Source: Haplomitrium mnioides (Eukaryota > Marchantiophyta > Haplomitriopsida > Calobryales). Taken from it: a stretch of 20,616 nt of DNA. Below the pieces are notes generated by a model. That model did not search any database. It was given only the letters and a program-made list of their open reading frames with translations, and was not told the origin of the DNA. The stretch covers positions 1 to 20,616 of the forward strand of contig JBNGIS010020297.1 of NCBI GenBank assembly GCA_049999725.1, written 5' to 3'. This document shows, one piece after another, positions 1-7,874 of this stretch (positions within the stretch are counted from its first letter, which is position 1; every line of letters starts with the position of its first letter). The position numbers were made by a program, and so were the translations under genes.

Positions 1-167
1 TTTTTTTTTGAGATTAGAGCTACCAAAGGGGAGAAAAATGGCCGTGAGGAGGCGCGTGCGTCGAAGAGATCGGCCGTGGAAGAAATCCATCGTGCTTGAA
101 AAAAAATTTGTCGTTTCTTGCGTTGGAGATTGCGTATGTTCTCTCTGTGTGTACTGAAGAGTCCGTT

Positions 168-179
168 GTGCTGATAACG
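168..179 (-). other. Primer binding site of element D, tRNA-Ile anticodon-arm type
   Basis: The minus strand reads CGTTATCAGCAC immediately after the LTR. It does not start with TGG, so it cannot pair with a tRNA 3' CCA end. From general knowledge of plant cytosolic tRNA-Ile(AAU), the anticodon arm contains GUGCUAAUAACG; the site pairs with it except for a C opposite position 34, which is inosine in the mature tRNA. Extending to 164 gives 14 of 16 matches. Element B has the same site with T at that position. Confidence 0.6.
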
Positions 180-347
180 TGTTGTGGTACGCGCATCACA
201 GAGAGAGAGAGCTTGAGAGACAGAGACGTTACGCCATGCAATCCTCCACACTCGCAGTGATCGATGGATTCATGGTGAGGGGTCAAATGTTCCCCTTATA
301 TACATCCATCCCCTTCTATATATAAAGGTATACTATGTTCTATAACA
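180..347 (-). repeat. 5' LTR of element D (168 bp)
   Basis: The ends are TGTTAT...CAACA on the minus strand. A TATA-like stretch (TTTATATATAG) lies about 20-30 bases inside the minus-strand start, as expected for a U3 promoter. The downstream part is rich in CT repeats (GA on the plus strand, around 199-230). Only one copy is in the window, so LTR identity cannot be measured. Confidence 0.6.
316..327 (-). promoter_or_regulatory. TATA-like element in the D LTR
   Basis: The minus strand reads CTTTATATATAG in an otherwise mixed-composition LTR, placed where a copia U3 promoter normally sits. No transcription start can be read from the sequence. Confidence 0.4.
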
Positions 348-393
348 ATAGAAACTTTAATCTATTATTAAGGAACTCATTATCATTATTATT

Positions 394-403
394 NNNNNNN
401 NNN
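394..403. other. 10-N assembly gap
   Basis: Ten undetermined bases just right of element D, in AT-rich sequence. Confidence 0.95.
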
Positions 404-2759
404 ATTTCCTTGAATTACATCATAACAACAACTTAGAAAACAAAGGTTACTCCAATAGGACTGACTTCTTCTATTTTGCAGTCTCAATGCCTCCATACTC
501 TATCATTAATACCACTTCAACTATGTTTAAATTGCTTTATTTTTTTTACACTTGAAGTGGACCCTCACAAGGAGTTGAAGAGGGGACCAACAAAGAGCTA
601 GATCGATGAGACGTGAATCGCGCAGATGGGGAGGACAATAGGAATTCGATGAGTAGAGGCCATAGGACGAAATCACAGGGGTTAGAAGAGGAGTTGGATC
701 GAAAAGGAGGTGAATTGCGTAGGGATGGCAGAATCGATCTAGTGATCAAAGAGGGAGGTGTTCCAATGGTGATTGTAGCCCAAATAGAAGCAATTCACCA
801 AGCCCTATTTCACAATGGAAAGGCTTTTGCATCTCGCCCACAACCTTTCTCTTGGGAATTTTTCATGTTCGGCTACAAAACGTGGGGTAGCCTTGTGTAT
901 GGGCAGAAATAGATCTGATGGCGATCTGTGCTCAAAGCGAATCTGCTGGGATCTATAGCCCTTGCCAAAGCCAGTTGTTTAGACACAAGGGATATTGTGA
1001 GGAGACGAATTGTGAAATATATCGGGGCGGAAGCCATGAAAAACAATGGGATAGTAGAACCTGTCAAAGTGCTTCACCTCCAATAATTGGTCTTGGTGAT
1101 GCGCTTGTGTTTTGGACAAGAGTTTGACATGCCACTAGAAGATGGAATGAATCTTGAATGCAAAGGTGCGCAATTGGAAAAATTTTGTGCTAGCGTGTTC
1201 AAGCTGCAGAATCGGTTGATTGTTAGAATTGGAAATTGTATTTCGTGGACATGAATGCTGCCACATTGGAAGGAAGCCTTGAGGAATTTTAGCGATAACG
1301 TGAATCAGGTAGAATGATTGTTGTCGCATCGAGGGCAGGAGGTTTTTGATTGTTGACATAAATGAATCGATGTAGAAGAAGGATTGATTAGCAGCGGAGC
1401 AGTGTGGATCGACATCGGCATGGCAGTTGAATCGAAAGGCGCAGCGCCAAGGAGGTGGATTGCAGAGCTATGGGGCTCAAATCAAGGGTCTGGAGGATTT
1501 TGAATTAGAGGTTGAGGAAAAGGTTGCATGGAAGAATTGATCACAAAATGTGATTTCAGAGGAAGGGGATTCGGATGCATAGAGAAAATGGATCGTAAGG
1601 AGGAAGCCAAGGAAGAATCAATTGAGCATAGGAGTTGGATCGAGGAGGAGAGAAATTTGAGGGCGGGGTTTGATTGAGAAGGAGAAAATCAAGCAAGCAA
1701 GGGCTCAGTGTGAGGAGGGATTGATAACGAGAGCTCTGGTTCTTAAAGCAAAGGGGACAAATGAAATAACTAACTAAGACTAAAGAATGAAAAGGTAAAA
1801 AGCCAAGGGGTACTCTACAAAGGTCTTAAATGAAAATGCCCTCTTAACTTAGCTGAGTAAAGTGGGGATGGCGAAAACTTAGGACGACCTTCAGCTGTGG
1901 CTTCAACTAAATATAGTAATTAAATTAGTTAATGGGATAAGGAGTTTGGCCAAAAAGATAGGCCTTTAAATTGGGACTATTATACTAGTTAGCCGCATCT
2001 AAAGTTAGGGGTAAAGTTAGCGGTTGAGTTTTGCCCAAAACAAAAAGATAAAGTGACAAAGGGTATGGGCCAGGGTATGCGGGGGGTATAGCCTCTTGCG
2101 GGTCTCATTTTTAGGGATTCACCACGAGAGCATTGCGAGTGCGACGGGAGGGATAGAGAAGGAAGATCATTGCGAGAGGAGGACTGGAGTTGTTTTGGGT
2201 TGGGCTTGCGGGGCTGAAGGATTGGGTAGATTGTGTTGTTCGAGGGCTAGTGTTGGGGTACTTGCGGAGGGTATACGCAAGTGGACCAGCTTTTGGAGGT
2301 GTTGCAAGAGCCAAGGACAACATTTTCAAGAAACTCAAAGGTTTGGGCCTTATCTTCAAGTCACAATGTGTGGGAGGTACCATTGGATGTGTTTTTTTCC
2401 CTTATCTTTGTTGTCGGCCAAGTCTTTTGGAATTTTTTGATTTTTGGTGTTTTACTTGACCTAGTACAGCAATTTGTGCCCATAATTGATCAACCTGGTG
2501 CTCAAGGGTAGAAAAGAAGGTCAAGTCAGCTTAAGGTGTTGTCGAGAGTCTACAGAAAGCAAGTCGGGTTAAACCCATCAGAGCGCCAATCCAGTTTGAC
2601 ATAGAGAATTGACATCATTCGAGAAAACATCTATGACATTTAGAGCAGAGGGCATTGCCCTGAATGATACTACAAGGGTTCTATGGTACGTAGTTGATCA
2701 GCATTTCCATCACTGTGGAAGTTTGGAAGGGTGCTCTACTCACCCTATTCGAGAGGAGT
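404..2759. other. Unassigned intergenic DNA, no supported gene
   Basis: From about 550 to 1760 the plus strand is purine-rich (many GGAG, GAGGA and GATCGA words) with short open frames on both strands, none longer than 99 codons and none with a recognisable domain. From 1760 to 2760 the base composition is ordinary, with more short overlapping frames. No matching LTR pair, tRNA, inverted terminal repeats or retroelement motif was found. It may be the leader or a decayed part of an older element, or host intergenic DNA. Confidence 0.5.
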
Positions 2760-3091
2760 TTTATGTTATATTATTTTTTTATTATTTACTATTATATGGG
2801 GACTCTACTTTCCTTATCCGATAGTCTATGTATAAACCATGCTCTTATTGTTTAATCTAGTTTAATCTAGTTTAATTTAGTTTATTTTTATATTTTAATA
2901 TTGTTAGATTATTATATTATAATTGTTATATTATAATTGTTATATTATAATTATTATTTTAATGTAATTATTATTATTATATTTTATTAGTTGTTTATTA
3001 CATATTCTTTTTATTCTACTATTTTATTTATTTATTTATTTATTATTAAATTTTATTTTTCTAGAATTATTTTATTGTATTTTATTATTAT
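2760..3091. repeat. AT-rich tract with short tandem repeats (target of element B)
   Basis: Very AT-rich sequence containing three 10-bp units TTTAATCTAG (2851-2880, the third with one change), three 14-bp units of the type TTATATTATAATTG (2912-2953) and about five TTTA units (3023-3042). The tract resumes at 16685-16769 beyond element B, so the two pieces were one stretch before B inserted. Confidence 0.8.
3087..3091. repeat. Target site duplication of element B (left copy)
   Basis: ATTAT directly precedes the B LTR here, and ATTAT directly follows the other B LTR at 16680-16684. A 5-bp duplication is normal for copia integrases. Confidence 0.9.
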
Positions 3092-3355
3092 TGCTGGAAT
3101 GAATCATACAATAGGTACTCAACAATGGCTCATTAGCTCATGCAAAGGTGTGATGAAATTCTTCCTCTCTTTCTTCTCCTCTCAATCTCTTCTCATATAA
3201 TCAATTATCTCAATAATACAATCATATGTCTTTATTACCTTAATCCTAGGTTGGGGTTAACCTAATATGGTTACTAATTATAGATTAGTAGCCTAATATT
3301 AGATTAGGAAACATCCTCTAATCTTACTTATTACGTTACTAAATATATCCTAACA
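3092..3355 (-). repeat. 3' LTR of element B (264 bp)
   Basis: On the minus strand it begins TGTTAGGATATATTTAG and ends CATTCCAGCA, the canonical TG...CA pair. It aligns along its whole length with 16419-16679 and contains a CT-rich block near 3160-3190. On the minus strand it follows the polypurine tract at 3364-3356. Confidence 0.95.
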
Positions 3356-3364
3356 CTCCTCTTT
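3356..3364 (-). other. Polypurine tract of element B
   Basis: The minus strand reads AAAGAGGAG directly before the TGTTAGG start of the 3' LTR, the position where plus-strand DNA synthesis is primed. Confidence 0.75.
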
Positions 3365-3479
3365 GGTTATAACATGAGAATGTTGTAAACCAATGTAACA
3401 TAAATATCGTAAGATGAAGATAAGAAAATATAACTCCAATTCCTCCAATAAAATCCATATAGATCAATAATGATGTTGC

Positions 3480-3517
3480 CTCATTAAAACCCTCTCATAC
3501 TCTGTCGAGGGAAAGAG
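3480..3517 (-). other. Conserved 38-bp block between pol and polypurine tract of B
   Basis: The block has the same length as 16995-17032 in element C. On the plus strand both start CTCATTAAAACCCT and end GAGGGAAAGAG, with a diverged middle. It lies outside pol in both elements, while the sequence around it is not alignable by eye. The minus strand carries AGGGTTTTAATGAG. Its function is unknown; an RNA 3'-end or plus-strand-synthesis role would be a guess. Confidence 0.55.
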
Positions 3518-3761
3518 AACAGCCATCACTATACATGGATGAAAATATATGAAAAATAAAGTATGCAAATATAAAAGATAAAGAAGATGGTTATAGGTCA
3601 TGAAAAACATAAGAGCACAAAAATCAGGAGACAAGATAAATAAAAGATAGAGACCATATGGAAAAATATAATAATACACCGCTAGGATAAAAGATATGAT
3701 CGTCGAATCAATGTAAAATAGAAGAATGTCGAAGATATCGATATAGATCATAATAAGTTGG

Positions 3762-6179
3762 ATAATCTGCGAAGTCCAATAAGATCACAATATCGTCGAT
3801 GCAGTGCCAGAGGTAAAGCCTTGGTAAAAAGATTTGCAATATTGTCTTTGCCGGCAATCATCTACATTGAAATGGTGTCATCTTGTTGCTCATGCGTAAA
3901 AAAAAATGTTGCGCAATATGTTTAATACGATCTCCTCAGATAAAGCCGTGTGAGATCTACTGCACACATGCCAAATTATCCTCATAGAGAATTTTAGGGT
4001 TAGATAGACAAGAAAGACCACAAGACACATAAATATGATCAATCATCCTACGTAAATAAATGCATTCCTTACTAGCCTCATACAGAGCAATGATCTTTGC
4101 ATGTGCAAGTCAAAGTCTGCTTAGTACTCTTCCATGATATGGCTGTAGAGTCATATAGGAATCCATATCCGGTTGGGATTTAGCATCATCAAGATCCGAA
4201 AAGTATCTTGCATCCGCATAACCAGTTAGGATTTGATCAGTATGTTTTAGGAAATATAGTCTCATGTCAATGGTTCTTTGTAAAAATCAAAATACTCGAT
4301 TAATGCGATTCCAATGCCTTATTGTAGGTTGCGAACTATGTCGAGCAAGTAGGTTCACAGCAAAGGAAATATCAAGTCGAGTTTGATTTGCCAAATACAT
4401 AAGAGCTCCTATAGCAGAGAGATATGGAATCTCATATCCGAGTATAGGCTCCATGTCATTCTGTTTACGGAATAAATTTTTATTTCTATCTAGTGATCTA
4501 ATCTCTATAGAAGATGTGACCAGATGAGATTTATCCATATTAAATTGTTTTAGGACTTTCTTAGTATAAGTACTCTGATGGACTAAAATTCCATCGTCAA
4601 GGTACTCAAACTGGAGTCCCAAGCAATAGGTTGTCTTACCAATATCTCTCATATCAAAAATCTTCTTGAGCATAGAAATAGTCTGCTCAAGGAGGGATTG
4701 GTGTCCAAAAAAGTTTATATCATCAATATACAGTGCGACAACAACAAATTGTTTGTCCACATTCTTGATGAATAAACTAGGTGCAATGTCATCATAATGA
4801 AAACCCATGGCTATCATCTCCTCTTTAAATCTGTGATACCATATACGACCACTCTGGTTAAGTCCATAAGTAGATCTCATGATCTGGATAGCATATCCAT
4901 CCTTGGTCATAGGCATGGATTGATGTATAGGAGGGACAATACGTCCAATTTGTCTAGTTTGCATCTCATGGACTAAAGGTCCAAGCCTAGTACTCCTCTC
5001 TTGGGCTTTAATTTGGTCATTGTTAAAGAGGTAGATGGTTTGCGTAAAGGTTTCTCCTTAGAGACATTCTCCCCCCGAATATGATAGATATTCCTAGCAA
5101 TAAGCTCTAGGGGTGCTTTCATATAAATCTGGGTATCAACCAACACACATAGATATGTTGTCACCACATCTAACTGATGTGTCATGAGCTCATGTCCTAG
5201 CGAAAAACCAACTAGGAACCGGTAGGTGATAGCATCCATAATTGGGGCATATGTGAGATCATAGTCTCTCTCAAGAATTTTTGTATAGCCCTTGGGTACA
5301 AGGCATGCATTATATCTGACAATTTCACCTTTCTCATTTCGCTTCTTCACAAAAATCCACCTATATTCGATTAAGTGAGCGTCAGAGGGTACGGGGACTA
5401 AAGATCCGAATACATTCCTCTGTATCATGGAATCCAATTCGGAATTCATCGCCTTTTCCCATTCAATCCAATCGAGACTGTCCATAGCTTCTTTGAAAGA
5501 CTGTGGATCAAGGGGTACATCGGATATAGTCTGTGAAATCATGAATGCAAAATGGTCATCCATACTAACACTCTCTTGCTGCCATAAAATCCCAGTATCC
5601 ATATAGTGGATTAATATTTCTTTATTATCTAGGATCTCTAAAAGAGATATAGTAGGCTCAGATGGTGGTGTAGTGGATGATGATGGTAGTAGAGGTTCAT
5701 TAGCAGAGAAAGTAGTCGTCTTTGTTGTATGTCGTTGCCTTGGCTGAGAGTCTTTTGAGCCTAAAGGGCGTCCTCTCTTTTGCCTTGGTAATTGATCCCT
5801 CGATGTTGTAGCAATGTTTTGAATCCTTGTAGGTACATTTACAACAAGAATGTGTGATCGTGTTACCTTTGCAATCTCATTAAATGAGTTAGGCAATTGT
5901 TTGACAGTCCTAGTCAAGTGAAGAAGTCTCCTAACTTCATCCTCACACTACCTTGTTCTTTGATCTATCCATAAAGTGGATACTTTCTCCCATTCCAACT
6001 TTTTTGGTATTGACGAAGTTTTATCTTCAAACAAAGATGGGAATATATCCTCATAGAAGTGGCAGTCGACAAATATGGCCTAAAATACATCCATTGTGGA
6101 TGGTTTCAGATATCGTGTAATGGACGAGGATTTATAGCCCACATATATGCCCTTTTGTCATTGAGCTCCCATCTTAGTC
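3762..6179 (-). pseudogene. Element B pol, 3' part: integrase tail, reverse transcriptase and RNase H (degenerate)
   Basis: Read leftward from the insertion site of A. The first part matches the end of the C integrase core (TKMGAQ, then a stop, then QKGIYVGYKSSS). A linker follows with a basic RQKRGRPLGSK segment. The RT begins near 5500, with WEKAMNSELDSM, RWIFVKKRNEKG, QLDVVTTYLCVLVD, then a spacer of about 65 residues, MRSTYGLNQSG and the active-site box YIDD (YVDD in A and C). RNase H starts at LTGYADAR and ends near GKDNIANLFTKALP. Breaks include TGA near 6150, TAG near 5930, a one-base frameshift near 4975 in the spacer, and TGA at about 4287. The downstream RNase H has further shifts. 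It encodes no working enzyme. Confidence 0.88.
5067..5076 (-). other. Internal G-rich polypurine tract in B pol
   Basis: The minus strand reads GGGGGGAGAA within the codons for HIRGEN, at the point where the RT spacer begins. Element C has a matching tract at the same place (19060-19070). See findings for a possible central polypurine tract. Confidence 0.4.
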
Positions 6180-6184
6180 ATTTT
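6180..6184. repeat. Target site duplication of element A (left copy)
   Basis: ATTTT lies directly before the TATTGAG start of the A 5' LTR and is repeated at 12306-12310 after the 3' LTR. Removing A and one copy brings the B integrase frame back together, which confirms both the duplication and the LTR ends. Confidence 0.9.
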
Positions 6185-6413
6185 TATTGAGATTTCAAGC
6201 TCTAACTGCCGGTTAACTTGGCAGCCACCTTAGTTAGCGCACAGTTATGTTAGGCCAGTTAGCTTAGGTGTGTATATATATGGGGCTGCTTGAGATGCAC
6301 ATTCATGCTCTCTCTTCCCCTCTGTATTTGTTGGCGCTCCTGCCGTATAGTGAAGTACATTCTTGCATTACTGTGTGCATATGTGATTTCATGCTCTGCC
6401 TCTAACTCTAACA
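6185..6413 (+). repeat. 5' LTR of element A (229 bp)
   Basis: It begins TATTGAGATTTC and ends CTCTAACA. The left end is set by the ATTTT duplication and by the polypurine tract at the other LTR; both place it at TATTGAG, giving TA...CA ends instead of the usual TG...CA. The two differences from the 3' LTR are CAAGC/CGAGC near the start and CTCTGCC/CTCGGCC near the end. Confidence 0.92.
6273..6281 (+). promoter_or_regulatory. TATA box of the A 5' LTR
   Basis: TATATATAT about 88 bases into the LTR, repeated at 12165-12173 in the 3' LTR. It is the likely promoter for the full-length transcript, which would start downstream, near GGGGCTGCTTGAG. Confidence 0.6.
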
Positions 6414-6425
6414 TGGTATCAGAGC
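6414..6425 (+). other. Primer binding site of element A, tRNA-iMet type
   Basis: TGGTATCAGAGC follows the LTR directly and is the standard plant copia site complementary to the 3' end of initiator tRNA-Met. Downstream, CAGGTT continues the complementarity after one missing C. Confidence 0.92.
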
Positions 6426-7874
6426 AGGTTGCTGTTTGATTTGATGAGTAGTGTGCAGAGATTGTTTTATGTTAAGAGGAGTTACATGAGAGAGTCATCG
6501 TTGAGGAGGAGTGTCGCGCTACAGTCGTTACATGCTAAGGAGGAGCATATATGATTTGCATTAAGGAGGGTGCAAAACAGAACTCAAGGAGTTATATGGG
6601 CTGATTCTCAAAATTTTTTTTCTGGCTGCGGAGAGGCAGCCTGGCTATGTTGTAGAAAGAACGTTGGCTATTCGCATGTTATATTGATTAACACGAGTCG
6701 CCCACTTGAAGCGCCTCGATTGGAAGCTAAAAGGAGAGCTTCAACACAACACTCGAACAGTTCTGCCAAAATCACTGCCGACACCGAGCTCGAGCAGACT
6801 CATCGCCGGAGGATTATTCCTTGAAGCAAGGAACAAGAAGTTGTCGACGACGGGGGCTGCGGTTTGTGTTTTTCGCCCAGGGACAGCGTTCCGTTTTTGC
6901 CCAGAGCTGATTTTGCGTTTTTCATCCAAGGAGGGGGCTGCGCTTTCGCTCCATCGTGAGGGAGCTCAGATCACCCTCGATGCAAGTTAGTTTGAAAAAC
7001 ATGATGAGGAAATTTTGAAGGCATTTCAAGGCAGAATTCGAGGAATTTCTGTCGGTTCTTGATCGAAGCAAAATCGCCCAAGGGAGGCGAGTTGATTGGA
7101 GTTCGAAGGAGCATCTCTCGCAGAGTTCTGCTAGCCGATTCTGTTGGTGAAGAGGATTCAAACAAGCTGTTCTATTTTTTGGTTCAGAAAACAAACGAAG
7201 AATTAACAACACCATACATGCATAAAGGCGCCACGTAGGAGGATCCAGAGCGGTCTTCAGAGTTGTGTCGCTGAATCGAAGAGGCTCACACTCTGATCGC
7301 TTGCAGAAGACGATTGCTGGCTACATGCAATCATTACTCGCCAGTCATTTCGCTGCCGAGCACTCGAAGCAGCATTGAAGAGCTGCTCTGGTTCGAAGCA
7401 GCAATCGAAGTCCAATTCGACGCAGATTTTCCAACAATTTGATCTTTACCGAAGATCTGCTACGTGCTGCTCGAAGGCAGTGCCTGATTTTACGAAAACG
7501 TCGTGCGCAGAACCAGCGGGCCTATTTGTTTTGAGAGGCGCTCAACGAAGGAGCTCTCTCAGCCCTTCAAAAAGTCCATGTTCTAATATTAAACACTGTT
7601 CTTATTCAAAGAAGAACTACCACCTTATAAGAACTTCCTAAATAAGAACAACTTAGTTATAAGAACTTCCTCAATAAGAACAACTTAGCGATAAGAACTA
7701 TTAAGTGTTTTTACTAGAAGGGGTCTTATTGGTCACTTTTTCATCACTAGTTTAAACAAGGGAGTCCTGTTTTTTGGTCTGCCGAATCCGTGAGGGTCGA
7801 AACCAAATGTTTTTCTGATTTCATCTTGCCACCTGATTCTACTTACCTGGTTGATCTGTTTACATTGTGTTCAC
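6426..7874 (+). other. Long leader of element A
   Basis: About 1.45 kb between primer site and gag-pol. It contains several upstream ATGs and short open frames on both strands, none with recognisable domains. It also has two related G-rich segments (GGGGCTGCGG near 6852 and GGGGCTGCGC near 6935, each followed by a T-rich or pyrimidine stretch) and a repeat-hairpin region at 7591-7710. Leaders in this position normally carry dimerisation and packaging signals, but none can be identified here. Confidence 0.7.
7591..7710 (+). repeat. Tandem 32-bp repeat inside an inverted repeat, leader of element A
   Basis: Two 32-bp units (7628-7659 and 7660-7691) differ at three positions and are followed by a third start at 7692. 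They contain ATAAGAAC and AATAAGAAC words. AAACACT (7591-7597) plus GTTCTTAT (7598-7605) can pair with ATAAGAAC (7691-7698) and AGTGTTT (7704-7710), closing a large stem round the repeats. As RNA this could fold just upstream of gag. Confidence 0.6.

Larger units (their letters stand above)
1..347 (-). mobile_element. Element D: 5' end of a minus-strand copia-like LTR retrotransposon (partial)
   Basis: Read on the minus strand this is an LTR (347 to 180), a primer binding site directly next to it (179 to 168), then 167 bases of leader that run off the left edge. The LTR begins TGTTATAGAAC and ends CCACAACA on the minus strand. Its start resembles the LTR of element C (TGTTATAGGAC), so D is probably a relative of B and C. 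No gag coding is visible before the edge. The second LTR and the target duplication lie outside the window, so the boundary at 347 rests on the TG...CA ends, the adjoining primer site and the similarity to C. Confidence 0.65.

Noticed and set aside
613-912. 99-codon plus-strand open frame in the purine-rich region
   Set aside because: No recognisable domain, overlapping open frames on the other strand, and a composition that lacks stops by bias. Not enough to call a gene.
1726-1760. GATAACGAGAGCTCTGG as a possible primer site of another element
   Set aside because: It matches neither the initiator-Met nor the tRNA-Ile-type site well, and no LTR end adjoins it.
2096-2511. Several overlapping open frames on both strands
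   Set aside because: Three plus-strand frames and one minus-strand frame cover the same bases with no domain or homology; typical chance frames.
2991-3200. Open frame with hydrophobic residues (MFITYSFYSTILFIYLFI)
   Set aside because: It comes from translating AT-rich repeats and runs into the B LTR, so it is not a membrane protein gene.
3464-3751. 95-codon minus-strand frame next to B RNase H
   Set aside because: It lies in the non-coding segment between pol and the polypurine tract and is Ile/Tyr/Phe-rich from AT bias. An envelope-like gene was considered, but there is no signal peptide, cysteine pattern or similarity to the matching segment in C.
6188-6413. LTR of element A starting at TGAG (canonical TG...CA)
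   Set aside because: With that start the flanking five bases (TTTAT and ATTTT) do not match, and three LTR-identical bases would be left out. TATTGAG gives a perfect duplication and abuts the polypurine tract.
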